Positions 17,392 to 27,042 are shown, counted from the stretch's first letter. The stretch is 64,000 nucleotides of DNA from Geminicoccaceae bacterium (GCA_025999455.1 AP024683.1:7501-71500); one strand, 5' to 3'. Notes: generated by a model not told the origin, from the letters alone. Numbers and translations: made by a program.

Positions 17392-17411
17392 TTTCGAACC
17401 ATGATTTCGAA
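17392..17411. promoter_or_regulatory. TTTCGAA direct repeat in AT-rich spacer (operator candidate)
   Basis: The motif TTTCGAA occurs at 17392-17398 and again at 17405-17411, 13 bp apart, in the most AT-rich part of the spacer between fbpA and the nitrile-hydratase-like operon. Such spaced repeats suit a dimeric regulator of either flanking gene. It does not match a Fur or Irr consensus that I can recognise. Confidence 0.3.
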
Positions 17412-17519
17412 TTTTTCTTCGTCTCGCTCGAACGTGGGAGATGCGGCCATCGCCTCCGCGCGACTTGCCCCGAACGAAGCCGCGTCCCACACTCCGAGGC
17501 AGCGGAGGAAAGTACGGCG

Positions 17520-17855
17520 ATGCGGCGGCACCACGACATGGGCGGGCTCCCGGCCGGGCCGGTCGAGCGGACCGAGCACGAACACGCACCCTGGGAGAAG
17601 AAGGTCGACGCCATCTTGCGGCTCCTCGTGGCCGAGAAGGTCATGACGCTCGACGAGCTGCGGCGCGGCATCGAGGAGCTCGGGCCCGGTGCCTACGACG
17701 AGCTCTCCTATTTCGAACGATGGATCCGCTCGATCGCCAACATCCTCTTGGAGAAGGGTGTGATCACCGTGCACGAGCTCGCGACCGCGATCGAGGCGGC
17801 CCGAGCCCGACGGGCCGCGGCCGAAGCCTGCCCGAAGACGGTGCCGGCGCCGTGA
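17520..17855 (+). CDS. Nitrile hydratase/thiocyanate hydrolase, beta N-terminal half as separate subunit
   Basis: A 111-residue protein equal to the N-terminal domain of nitrile hydratase beta: HHDMGGLPAGPVERTEHEHAPWEKKV, then LDELRRGIEELGPGAYDELSYFERWIRSI and ILLEKGVITVHEL. In ordinary nitrile hydratases this is fused to an SH3-like C-terminal domain; here that domain is the next gene, as in thiocyanate hydrolase (ScnABC) and toyocamycin nitrile hydratase. The start is supported by the M-x-x-HHDMGG pattern and by GGAGGAAAG 11 nt upstream. The stop overlaps the next start by 4 bp. Confidence 0.88.
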   Translation: MRRHHDMGGLPAGPVERTEHEHAPWEKKVDAILRLLVAEKVMTLDELRRGIEELGPGAYDELSYFERWIRSIANILLEKGVITVHELATAIEAARARRAAAEACPKTVPAP

Positions 17856-18151
17856 GCCCGCCGCGCTTCCGCCCCGGCCAGCCCGTCCGGGTCAAAGCCT
17901 GGTTCCCGCCCGGCCACTGCCGCACCCCCTTCTACACCCGCGGCAAACGTGGCCGGATCCTCGACCTCGTCGACGTCGAGCCCGACCCCGAGGAGCGGGC
18001 CTACGGCCGGCCCGGCCTGCCGGCCGTGCCGGTCTGGCGGGTGGTGTTCGACCAGCACGAGCTCTGGCCCGACTATCGCGGCCCGGCCCAGGATCGGGTG
18101 GTGGTCGGCATTTTCGAGCCCTGGCTCGAGCCCGTGGAGGAGGCAGGATGA
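17852..18151 (+). CDS. Nitrile hydratase/thiocyanate hydrolase, beta C-terminal half as separate subunit
   Basis: A 99-residue SH3-like barrel protein matching the C-terminal domain of nitrile hydratase beta: RFRPGQPVRVKAWFPPGH, TPFYTRGKRGRILDLVD, then VPVWRVVFDQHELWPDYRGPAQDRVVVGIFEPWLEPV. The pattern PPGH-x-R-x-P-x-Y-x-RG...V-x-F...LW is diagnostic. GTG 17852 overlaps the preceding stop (GTGA) and its stop overlaps the next ATG (ATGA), so the three subunits should be made in equal amounts. Being split makes the protein a three-subunit enzyme rather than the usual two. Confidence 0.88.
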   Translation: MSPPRFRPGQPVRVKAWFPPGHCRTPFYTRGKRGRILDLVDVEPDPEERAYGRPGLPAVPVWRVVFDQHELWPDYRGPAQDRVVVGIFEPWLEPVEEAG

Positions 18152-18825
18152 GCCACGATCCCGACCACGACCATCAGGGCCTCGATCACGAGGACCACGA
18201 CCATCCGCCCGGGCAGCGCCACCCGTTCCAGCCCGACCTCGAGGACGGCCCCTACACTTGGCACATGGCGCTCACCGATGCGATCGAGCAGCTCCTGCTC
18301 GCCAAGGGGATCCTCCGGCCCGAGCAGATCCGCCGCACGCTCGAGGACATCGATTCGAAGAGCCCGGCGCTCGGTGCGCGGCTCGTGGCGCGCGCCTGGG
18401 TCGATCCCGCCTTCAAGGCGCGGCTGCTCGCCGACGTGAACGCGGCGGCGGCCGAGCTCGGGATCGATGCCGGGCCCATCCCGATCCGCGCCGTCGAATG
18501 CCGCCCGGGCGAGCACCACGTCGTCGTCTGCACGCTCTGCTCCTGCTATCCGCGGCTCCTCCTGGGCGCGGCCCCGGACTGGTACAAGGCGCGCGCCTAC
18601 CGCTCGCGGGTCGTGCGCGAGCCGCGCGCGGTGCTCGCCGAGTTCGGCCTCGAGCTCGGCCCGGAGGTCGCGGTCGTGGTTCACGACAGCACCGCCGAGC
18701 TGCGCTTCATGGTCCTGCCCGAACGGCCGGCCGGGACCGAGGGCTGGGACGAAGAGCGCCTCGCCGCGCTCGTGACGCGCGATTGCCTGATCGGCGTGGC
18801 CCGGCCGACCGTACCTTCGGCATGA
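18148..18825 (+). CDS. Cobalt-type nitrile hydratase alpha / thiocyanate hydrolase gamma subunit
   Basis: The 225-residue metal-binding catalytic subunit. The claw motif VCTLCSCY at about residues 128-135 has the threonine seen in cobalt enzymes (iron enzymes have serine), with the two cysteines that become sulfinic and sulfenic acids. DWYKARAYRSRVVREPRAVLAEFGLEL and LVTRDCLIGVARP are family hallmarks. The first 28 residues are unusual: seven His and many Asp (MSHDPDHDHQGLDHEDHDH), a likely metal-collecting tail. Substrate could be a nitrile, thiocyanate or a related small molecule; the sequence does not decide. No separate activator gene or cobalt transporter is adjacent. Confidence 0.92.
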   Translation: MSHDPDHDHQGLDHEDHDHPPGQRHPFQPDLEDGPYTWHMALTDAIEQLLLAKGILRPEQIRRTLEDIDSKSPALGARLVARAWVDPAFKARLLADVNAAAAELGIDAGPIPIRAVECRPGEHHVVVCTLCSCYPRLLLGAAPDWYKARAYRSRVVREPRAVLAEFGLELGPEVAVVVHDSTAELRFMVLPERPAGTEGWDEERLAALVTRDCLIGVARPTVPSA

Positions 18826-19361
18826 GGTTCGCCGCCCTCGCTCTCGCCACCTTCCTCCTGCTCACGGCCGGTGTCCGCGCCGACCAGACCGACCCGCGGC
18901 TCGATCTTTTGTTCGCGCGGCTCAAGGAGGCCGATGCGGTCGAGGCGCGGATCATCGAATCGCACATCTGGACGATCTGGAGCGCCACCGGCGAGCCGGA
19001 GGCGCGCGAGCTGCTCGAGCGCGGCAGCGTGGCCATGGCCAATCGCGACCATGCGACCGCGCTCGCCGCGTTCGACGCGCTCACGTCCCGCTTCCCGAAC
19101 TTCGCCGAAGGCTGGAACAAGCGGGCGACGCTCTTCTGGATCCTGGGCGACGATCGGGCGGCGCTGCGCGACATCCAGCGCACCCTCGCCCTCGAGCCGC
19201 GGCATTTCGGGGCACTGGCCGGGCTCGGCCTCGTCACCTTGCGGCTCGGCGAGAAGGCGACGGCACGGGCCGCCTTCGAAGCCGCGCTCGCGATTCACCC
19301 CCACCTGCCGGCCGCCCGCTACCATCTCGAGCAGCTCGAGCGCGCCGACGCGCCGCTCTGA
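18822..19361 (+). CDS. Secreted tetratricopeptide-repeat protein
   Basis: A 179-residue periplasmic protein with a signal peptide (MRFAALALATFLLLTAGVRA) followed by three to four TPR-like helix pairs: ARELLERGSVAMANRDHATALAAFDAL, PNFAEGWNKRATLFWILGDDRAALRDIQRTL and HFGALAGLGLVTLRLGEKATARAAFEAAL. TPRs mediate protein contacts; no enzyme motif is seen. ATG 18822 overlaps the alpha-subunit stop by 4 bp, so it is co-translated with the nitrile-hydratase-like enzyme, but a functional link is not shown because the enzyme is expected in the cytoplasm. Confidence 0.88.
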   Translation: MRFAALALATFLLLTAGVRADQTDPRLDLLFARLKEADAVEARIIESHIWTIWSATGEPEARELLERGSVAMANRDHATALAAFDALTSRFPNFAEGWNKRATLFWILGDDRAALRDIQRTLALEPRHFGALAGLGLVTLRLGEKATARAAFEAALAIHPHLPAARYHLEQLERADAPL

Positions 19362-20281
19362 GTTCGTTCCGCTTTCTCTCCCGCGGTCGACCGGAGCGGA
19401 AATGAGCCGGCGTCGCCGAGGCCGAGCCGCAGCGCCGAAGACGCCGCGCCGGCGAGCCAGCCGGGCTTCGGAACGCGCAGCGCGACGACGAGCGGACCGC
19501 GCTCGGGACGGTCGTGCCGAACACGAGGATCGACGCCCGAGCTTTCGTCAATCCATTCAACTGCCGCGATCGGTCCGCGCTCGGGCTCGGGAGGGTCGTG
19601 CGCGTCTTCCTTCGAGCTCGCGGCGCCGGCTGCGGAGAAACGCTCGGGACCGTCGTGCCGATGTTCCTCGATCCGTCCGGTCGGGGCCAGGCCGATCGCG
19701 GGATCCGGCTCCTCGGGACGGTCGTGCGCGGCCGACGCGTGCAGGCTCGGCCGAGCCGCCGGGCCCGAGGCTTCGGGAGGGTCGTGCCGTTCCGAGGCCT
19801 CTGTCGACCGAGCGGGCGCCGGCGGAGGCTCGGGACCGTCGTGCGCCACGGCGCCGCGCTGCGCGTCGAGTGCCGCGAAGGCACGCTCGAGGGCCCGCTG
19901 TTCGCCCGCGAGCCGGGCGCGGTAGCGGCAGACGGTCTCGAGCGAGGGAAGCCCGTCGGGCGGTCCGCCCTCGATCAGGGCCCGCAAGAGCCGGTCCTCG
20001 AGGGCGTCGAGCCGGCGGCGGCGCCAGACCAGGGCGATCTGGGCTTCGACCAGCTTCGCCTGCTCGGCATCGGCCGGTCGCACGCGCCGGTACCAGGCGG
20101 CGCGCAGCCGCTCGAAGGTGGCCGCGTCCTCGCCCGGCAGCAGCTCGAAGCGGCCGCGCAGCCCGTGGCGAGCGGTCGCCCGGCGACAGCGTGCGAGGCC
20201 CTCCGCGGTGACGGGCCCGCGCGACCGGGCGCCGTTGGCGCGCGAGGCGGCGGACTGGGCGGGTGTCGGATGCTTCGGCAT
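19319..20281 (-). CDS. Uncharacterised protein with C-terminal HDxPE repeats
   Basis: A 320-residue protein. The N-terminal part (SAASRANGARSRGPVTAEGL ... RRATARHGLRG ... ERLRAAWYRRVRP ... AQIALVWRRRRLDALEDRLL) belongs to a widespread but unnamed alphaproteobacterial family with an SxGPxTxEGxxR-x-xxxRHGLR start and a helical bundle. From about residue 146 the sequence becomes disordered and carries six HD(G/P/R)PE motifs 19-28 residues apart, then an AERTQSG tail. The 3' end overlaps the TPR gene on the other strand by 43 bp. The function is unknown; a DNA- or partner-tethering role is only a guess. Confidence 0.7.
   Translation of the reverse strand: MPKHPTPAQSAASRANGARSRGPVTAEGLARCRRATARHGLRGRFELLPGEDAATFERLRAAWYRRVRPADAEQAKLVEAQIALVWRRRRLDALEDRLLRALIEGGPPDGLPSLETVCRYRARLAGEQRALERAFAALDAQRGAVAHDGPEPPPAPARSTEASERHDPPEASGPAARPSLHASAAHDRPEEPDPAIGLAPTGRIEEHRHDGPERFSAAGAASSKEDAHDPPEPERGPIAAVEWIDESSGVDPRVRHDRPERGPLVVALRVPKPGWLAGAASSALRLGLGDAGSFPLRSTAGEKAERTQSGASARSSCSRW
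19503..19844 (-). repeat. Six in-frame 15-bp repeats encoding HDxPE
   Basis: On the plus strand the 15-mer TCGGGASSGTCGTGC (S = C or G) starts at 19503, 19587, 19644, 19713, 19773 and 19830 (the fifth to sixth are near-identical to the first). Spacings of 84, 57, 69, 60 and 57 bp are all multiples of three, so the repeats keep the reading frame of the minus-strand gene and code for HD(G/P/R)PE. The DNA between repeats is not conserved. Confidence 0.85.
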
Positions 20282-20376
20282 GGCTCGGATCCCGGCCGGA
20301 GCGGGCGCACCCTCGCGCCCTCCTGGAACGAGATCCTATGCCGGGCCGACACGCCGCGAAAGAAGGTCCTTGGGCC

Positions 20377-21873
<1,497 letters not shown>

Positions 21874-21958
21874 GACGACGCTCCCCGCTCGGCTCTTCCG
21901 GGCGCTGGCATAGGCGCGGCGGGCGCACCCGTCCAGTCGACCGCGACGCGGCGCGCGC

Positions 21959-22519
21959 TCACCCGGCGCGCTTGCGGCCGGTGAGCATGGCGAGCACCAG
22001 GTTCTCGCGGAAGCGGAGCGAAGCCAGGATCACGCCCACGACGTGGAGCGGGATCAAGAGGAGCAGGAGGTCGGCCGCCAGGTCGTGGAGCCGTTCGACG
22101 GGCTCGGAGCCCCAGAAGGCGTCGGTCGTGAGGAGCCAGCCCGAAAGCCCGGTCAGCGCCACGGTCGTGAGCAGGACGAGGATCATCCAGCCGCCCAAGG
22201 GGTTGTGGCCGAGGTGCCGGGGCGCGCGGCCCTCGAGGAAAGCGCGGGCGTAAGCGAGGGTCGCGCGAGGTCCCCGCACGAAGTCCGAGAAGCGCGCCCG
22301 CTCCGGTCCCACGAAGCCCCAGACCGTGCGCAGAGCCACGATCGCGAGCGCGAGGTAGCCGGCATTGTCGTGGACGAACGCCGGGCCCTCGTGGGTGAGC
22401 CAGGCGACCGCGACGGCGAGCGCCGAGGTCCAATGGCCGATCCGCACGAGCGGGTCCCAGACCCGGACCGTGCGGCCGGCCGGGGCGTGCGCCCCGGCCG
22501 CGTCGACCGCGGCCTTCAC
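21959..22519 (-). CDS. Cytochrome b561-type membrane protein
   Basis: A 186-residue di-haem cytochrome b of the prokaryotic b561 / Ni,Fe-hydrogenase cytochrome type, with four hydrophobic helices. The N-terminal VRVWDPLVRIGHWTSALAVA supplies a haem-ligand histidine (GHW), with further histidines in WLTHEGPAFVHDNAGYLAL and LLLLLIPLHVVGVILASL. GTG 22519 overlaps the stop of the PepSY gene by 4 bp, fixing the start. The pair probably carries electrons between the quinone pool and a periplasmic partner, such as a c-type cytochrome encoded elsewhere. Confidence 0.88.
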   Translation of the reverse strand: MKAAVDAAGAHAPAGRTVRVWDPLVRIGHWTSALAVAVAWLTHEGPAFVHDNAGYLALAIVALRTVWGFVGPERARFSDFVRGPRATLAYARAFLEGRAPRHLGHNPLGGWMILVLLTTVALTGLSGWLLTTDAFWGSEPVERLHDLAADLLLLLIPLHVVGVILASLRFRENLVLAMLTGRKRAG

Positions 22520-22794
22520 CGCGTGAAGCTCCGCAGATGGTCGAGGCTCACGGGATGGAAATAGGCCTCGACCCGGCGGCCCTGCGGGTCGATCGCGTAG
22601 ACCTCGTAGCAGCCACCGTCGACTTTGATCCGACGGACCTGCCAGCCTTCGGCGGTGAGCCTTCGCTCGAGCGTGGCCTGCGGTTGCCAGGTCGAGGGCG
22701 GGCCGGACTCGCAGGTCATGAGCCCGGTGGCTCGGGCCGGCTCGGCCAAGGGCACGAGCCCCACGAGCAGAAGGGGTGCGAACAAGCGCTGCAT
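22516..22794 (-). CDS. PepSY domain-containing periplasmic protein
   Basis: A 92-residue exported protein: signal peptide (MQRLFAPLLLVGLVPLAEPARA), then a single small PepSY-like domain with the pattern LTAEGWQVRRIKVDGGCYEVYAIDPQGRRVEAYFHPVSLD. PepSY proteins of this size are often encoded next to cytochrome b561 genes, and the role may be to sense or hold a periplasmic redox partner. Two cysteines (TCES, GGCYE) could form a disulfide. ATG 22794 is preceded by GAGAGGAACG. Confidence 0.85.
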   Translation of the reverse strand: MQRLFAPLLLVGLVPLAEPARATGLMTCESGPPSTWQPQATLERRLTAEGWQVRRIKVDGGCYEVYAIDPQGRRVEAYFHPVSLDHLRSFTR

Positions 22795-22928
22795 CGTTCC
22801 TCTCCCGTCCGCGGGCGGCGGAAGCCGCCCACGGCCGGCAGAAGAGCACGGCTTCGTCGCGGGCCGATCGCGCCGGCCCGACCGGTTCGTCGCGAACGGT
22901 CGCGGCGCGACGAACGCGCGAGGACGTC

Positions 22929-25583
22929 TCAGCTGCCGAGCGCCCGGGCGGCGATGTCGGCGCAGTCCTTGGAGAGGCCCGGGGTGGAAGCGAGCCGCTC
23001 GAGCTCGGCGCGCATCAGCGCTTGGCGGGCGGGATCGTAGCGCCGCCAACGGCCGAAATTCGTCGCGAGCCGGGCGGCGACCTGCGGGTTGGTCCGGTCG
23101 AGGGCGATCACCTGGTCCATGACGAGCCGGTAGCCGCCGCCGTCGGCCCGGTGGAAGCCCGGCAGATTGCCGGACGCGAACGAGCCCAGAAGGGCCCGGA
23201 CCCGGTTCGGGTTGGTCGGCGTGAAGGCCGGATGGTCGAGCAGCCGGGCGACCCGCTCGACCGCCTGCTCGTCCTCGATCGTCGCCTGGAGCGCGAACCA
23301 TTTGTCGACGACGAGCGGCTCGTCGCGATAGCGGGCGTAGAAATCCTCGAGCACCGCCTCGCGCTCGGCCGACGGGCTGTCGGCGAGCGCACGCAGCGCC
23401 GCCATCCGATCGGTCATGTTGCCGGCCGCGCGGTACTGGGTGAGCGCGAGCGCTTCGGCCTCGGCCTCGAAGGCCGCCACGAGATAACCGAGGGCGGTGT
23501 TCGCGAGCGCCCGCCGGCCGATCGTCGCCGTGTCGATCGCCGCCGGGTCGAGCCCGTCCCGCTCGCGGTAGAGCTCGCGCCAGAGCGACCGGAGCTCGGC
23601 GCCGAGCGCCCGCCGCCAGCCGCGGTGCACGGCGAAGAGCGGCTCGACCTCGATGACCGCGAGCTGCTGGGCGAGCCAGGAGCGGCCCGGCAATTGCGCG
23701 AGCCGGGCCCGGAAGGCGGCGGTGAGCCCCGGATCGCCGAGCGCCCGCCGCCAGGCCTCGAGCAGGACGGGCCCCGGCCCGACGGCACCGCCTTCGGCCC
23801 GCGCGCGGATCTGGGCGAGCATGGCGCGCGCGGCGAGCTCTTGGCCGGCTTCGAAGCGGGCGAAGGGGTCGGGATCGTGCGCCAAGAGGAGCGCCCGCTC
23901 CTCCTCCGTGAGCTCGAGCTCGAGCCGGACGGGGGCGGAGAAGCCGCGCAGGAGCGAGGGCACGGGCTCGGTTTCGAGGCCGACGAAGGTCCAGCTCGCG
24001 CGGGACGTCGCGAGCTCCAGCACGCGATCCTCGCGCCCGGGCGCGTTCTCGCCTTCGAGCCGGACCGGCGAGGGTCGGCCGCTCGCCCGGTCGAGGAGCC
24101 CCATGCGGATCGGGATCGGCATCGGTTCCTTGACGGGCTGGCCCGGGGTCGGCGGGACGGTCTGCTGGAGCTCGAGGGTGAGCGCGCCGCGTGCCGGATC
24201 GAAGCGGCGTTCGACCTTGACGAGGGGCGTGCCGGCCTGGCGGTACCAGACGAGGAAGCGCGAGAGATCCTCGCCCGCGCCGTCGCCGATCGCCTTCACG
24301 AAATCCTCGCAGATCACGGCCTGGCCGTCGTGGCGGGCGACGTAGGTGTCCATGCCGCGCCGCCAGCGCTCGGGCCCGACCGTCGTGTGGAGCATGCGGA
24401 TGACTTCCGCACCCTTGTTGTACACGGTCGCGGTGTAGAAATTGTTGATCTCGGCGTAGGAGTCCGGGCGGATCGGGTGGGCGAGCGGGCCCGCATCCTC
24501 GGCGAACTGGACTTCGCGGAGATGGACGACGTCGCCGATCCGCTTGACCCCCGCATCGTGCATGTCGGCGGCGAATTGCTGGTCGCGGAAGACCGTGAGC
24601 CCTTCCTTGAGCGTGAGCTGGAACCAGTCGCGGCAGGTGATCCGGTTGCCGGTCCAGTTGTGGAAATATTCGTGCGCGATGATCCGCTCGACGCTCTGGA
24701 AGTCGGCATCGGTGGCGAGGTCGCGCCGCGCCAGCGCCGCCGAGGCGTTGAAGATGTTGAGCCCCTTGTTCTCCATGGCGCCGAAGTTGAAGTCGGCGAC
24801 CACGACGATCTGGAAGAGGTCGAGGTCGTATTCGAGCCCGTAGACCTCCTCGTCCCAGCGCATCGCCTTCTTCAAGGACTCCATGGCGTGCCGGCACTGG
24901 TCGACGTGCGCGGCATCGGCCCAGATCCGGAGCGTCACCTCGCGGCCCGACCGGGTCGTGAAGCGGTCCTCGAGGCAGGCGAGGTCACCCGCGACGAGCG
25001 CGAAGAGATAGGAAGGCTTGGGGAAGGGATCGTCCCAGACCGCGTAATGGCGCCCGCCGCCGAGCTCGCCCGCCTCGATCGGGTTGCCGTTCGAGAGGAG
25101 GACGGGAAAGCGGGCCCGCTCGGCCTCGAGGCGGACGCGGAAGCGGGCCATGACGTCCGGCCGGTCCTGGTACCAGGTGATCCGGCGGAACCCCTCGGCC
25201 TCGCACTGCGTGCACAACACGCCGCTCGAAAGGTAGAGCCCCATGAGCTTGGTGTTGGCGGCCGGGCGGATCCGGGTTTCGACCTCGAGCGTGCAGGCCT
25301 CGGGCAGGTCCGGGATCCGCAGGACCTCGCCCTCGATCGTGTAGGCGGAGGGATCGAGCGGCCGGCCGTCGAGCCGCAGCCCCAGGAGCTCGAGCTCGTC
25401 GCCGTAGAGGACGAGGTCGCGTTCGGCCGGATCGGCCGCCGGGTTGCGGCGCAGATGTTGGCGGCTCGTGACGAGCGTCGCCTCGGGGTCAAGGCGGAAG
25501 TCGAGCTCGACCCGCTCGGTCAGGAAGGCGGGCGGCCGGTAATCCGCCAGGAAGACGCGGCGCGGGCTCGCGATCTCGCTCAT
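22929..25583 (-). CDS. pepN: Aminopeptidase N
   Basis: An 884-residue cytoplasmic M1 zinc aminopeptidase that trims N-terminal residues during protein turnover; the length equals the enterobacterial enzyme (about 870). The exopeptidase motif FGAMENKGLN (about residues 263-272) and the zinc motif HEYFHNW with the distal glutamate in LKEGLTVF (about 300-325) are intact. The N-terminal region FLADYRPPAFLTERVELDFRL and the alpha-helical C-terminal half are typical of the PepN branch, not the eukaryotic-type M1 enzymes. It is monocistronic on the minus strand. Confidence 0.97.
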   Translation of the reverse strand: MSEIASPRRVFLADYRPPAFLTERVELDFRLDPEATLVTSRQHLRRNPAADPAERDLVLYGDELELLGLRLDGRPLDPSAYTIEGEVLRIPDLPEACTLEVETRIRPAANTKLMGLYLSSGVLCTQCEAEGFRRITWYQDRPDVMARFRVRLEAERARFPVLLSNGNPIEAGELGGGRHYAVWDDPFPKPSYLFALVAGDLACLEDRFTTRSGREVTLRIWADAAHVDQCRHAMESLKKAMRWDEEVYGLEYDLDLFQIVVVADFNFGAMENKGLNIFNASAALARRDLATDADFQSVERIIAHEYFHNWTGNRITCRDWFQLTLKEGLTVFRDQQFAADMHDAGVKRIGDVVHLREVQFAEDAGPLAHPIRPDSYAEINNFYTATVYNKGAEVIRMLHTTVGPERWRRGMDTYVARHDGQAVICEDFVKAIGDGAGEDLSRFLVWYRQAGTPLVKVERRFDPARGALTLELQQTVPPTPGQPVKEPMPIPIRMGLLDRASGRPSPVRLEGENAPGREDRVLELATSRASWTFVGLETEPVPSLLRGFSAPVRLELELTEEERALLLAHDPDPFARFEAGQELAARAMLAQIRARAEGGAVGPGPVLLEAWRRALGDPGLTAAFRARLAQLPGRSWLAQQLAVIEVEPLFAVHRGWRRALGAELRSLWRELYRERDGLDPAAIDTATIGRRALANTALGYLVAAFEAEAEALALTQYRAAGNMTDRMAALRALADSPSAEREAVLEDFYARYRDEPLVVDKWFALQATIEDEQAVERVARLLDHPAFTPTNPNRVRALLGSFASGNLPGFHRADGGGYRLVMDQVIALDRTNPQVAARLATNFGRWRRYDPARQALMRAELERLASTPGLSKDCADIAARALGS

Positions 25584-25714
25584 CGACCAGCTCTCCCGAG
25601 GGCCTCGTGTCCCCGTCGAACCGGCCAGGTAGCGCGGGGCGCCCGCGCCCGCCAGCCTTGCCGCTCTCGGATGGGGCCTCTAGCTTGCGCGGCCGACGAG
25701 AGGAGGAGGAGACG

Positions 25715-26584
25715 ATGGCGAGGACGGCGTTCGTGGGTCTCGGGGTCATGGGCTATCCGATGGCCGGGCACCTCGTGAAGCACGGTCACGAGGTGGCGGT
25801 CTTCAACCGCACGTTTGCCAAAGCCGAGGCCTGGGCCGCCGAGTACGGCGGGCGCGCTTGCCGGACCCCGCGCGAGGCGGCGGAGGGCGCCGAGATCGTC
25901 TTCTGCATGGTCGGCGACGATCCGGACGTGCGGTCGGTGGTCTACGGGGCGGACGGCATCCTCGCGGGCATGGCGACGAACGCGATCCTCGTCGACCACA
26001 CGACCGCCTCGGCCGATCTCGCCCGCGAGCTCGCCCAAGCCTGCTCGGCCGAGGGCAAGCACTTCATCGACGCGCCGGTCTCGGGCGGCCAGGCCGGGGC
26101 GGTGAACGGCGTGCTCACGATCATGTGCGGCGGGGCGGAAGAGCCCTTCGCGCGGGCCGAGCCGGTCATGCGGGCCTACGGACGCCAGATCACGCTGATC
26201 GGCGGGCCGGGTGCCGGCCAGCTCACCAAGATGGTCAACCAGATCTGCATCGCCGGCCTCGTCCAAGCCCTCGCCGAGGCCGTCAACTTCGCGATCCGCG
26301 CCGGGCTCGACACCGACAAGGTGCTGGCCACGATCTCCAAGGGTGCGGCGCAATCCTGGCAGATGGAGAACCGCTGGAAGACGATGGTCGAGGACAAGTT
26401 CGACTTCGGCTTCGCGGTCGACTGGATGCGCAAGGATCTGCGGATCGCGCTCGAGGAAGCACGCCGCAACGGTGCGCCTCTGCCGATCACCGCCGCGGTC
26501 GACCAGCTCTACCGGCTCGTCCAGATGAAGGGTGGTGGCCGTTGGGACACCTCGAGCCTGATCAAGAACCTGCGCGAAGGCTGA
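25715..26584 (+). CDS. NAD(P)-dependent beta-hydroxyacid dehydrogenase (3-hydroxyisobutyrate dehydrogenase family)
   Basis: A 289-residue beta-hydroxyacid dehydrogenase. The Rossmann motif GLGVMGYPMAGHLVKHGHEV is at the N-terminus, the substrate-binding FIDAPVSGGQAGAVNG near residue 115 and the catalytic lysine block GAGQLTKMVNQI near residue 165. ATG 25715 follows a very strong AGGAGGAGGA site. Members act on 3-hydroxyisobutyrate, tartronate semialdehyde, succinic semialdehyde or similar; the substrate cannot be chosen here, though mmsA 4 kb away would fit valine breakdown. Confidence 0.92.
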   Translation: MARTAFVGLGVMGYPMAGHLVKHGHEVAVFNRTFAKAEAWAAEYGGRACRTPREAAEGAEIVFCMVGDDPDVRSVVYGADGILAGMATNAILVDHTTASADLARELAQACSAEGKHFIDAPVSGGQAGAVNGVLTIMCGGAEEPFARAEPVMRAYGRQITLIGGPGAGQLTKMVNQICIAGLVQALAEAVNFAIRAGLDTDKVLATISKGAAQSWQMENRWKTMVEDKFDFGFAVDWMRKDLRIALEEARRNGAPLPITAAVDQLYRLVQMKGGGRWDTSSLIKNLREG

Positions 26585-26700
26585 GGGTCGCGGCCGGGAC
26601 GTCTGGAAAAGCCGGCGTGCGCGACCACATGGGAGGGCGTTGAACGAGCGCCGTGCCGACCGGCCCGGCCGGTCGGCGCGCCGAGCGCGAGGTCGTGACC

Positions 26701-27042
26701 ATGAGCACGCAGCGTCCGCTTCGCACCGCCAAGTTCCAGATCGGTCAGATCGTCAAACACCGCCTGTTCCCCTTCCGCGGCGTGATCTTCGACGTCGATC
26801 CGGAGTTCGCGAACACCGAGGAATGGTACAACGCGATCCCGGAGGAGGTCCGGCCGCGCAAGGACCAGCCCTTCTACCACCTGCTCGCCGAGAACGCCGA
26901 GGCCTATTACGTGGCCTACGTCTCCGAGCAGAACCTGGTTCCCGACCCGCACGGCGGGCCGGTCGAGCATCCGAAGGTGCCGGAGCTCTTCGGTGAGCTC
27001 GAGGACGGCCGCTATCGGCCGCGGCGGTTCTACATGAACTGA
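26701..27042 (+). CDS. hspQ: Heat shock protein HspQ
   Basis: A 113-residue HspQ (YccV) family protein, which in Escherichia coli modulates DnaA stability and the Lon protease. The family core is complete: [53 protein letters not shown] and [16 protein letters not shown] 26701 is chosen over an upstream frame beginning at 26653 because the conserved domain begins near this start. It lies between two metabolic genes with its own spacing on both sides. Confidence 0.95.
   Translation: MSTQRPLRTAKFQIGQIVKHRLFPFRGVIFDVDPEFANTEEWYNAIPEEVRPRKDQPFYHLLAENAEAYYVAYVSEQNLVPDPHGGPVEHPKVPELFGELEDGRYRPRRFYMN

Noticed and set aside
19503-19844. Regular short repeats that might be a CRISPR array
   Set aside because: Repeats are only 15 bp, spacers vary from 42 to 69 bp and all keep reading frame; they are explained as coding repeats (HDxPE). 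No cas genes are present.
22776-25778. A 1000-codon open frame on the plus strand opposite pepN
   Set aside because: The composition is Arg/Glu-rich without any domain, while the minus strand encodes a complete aminopeptidase N.
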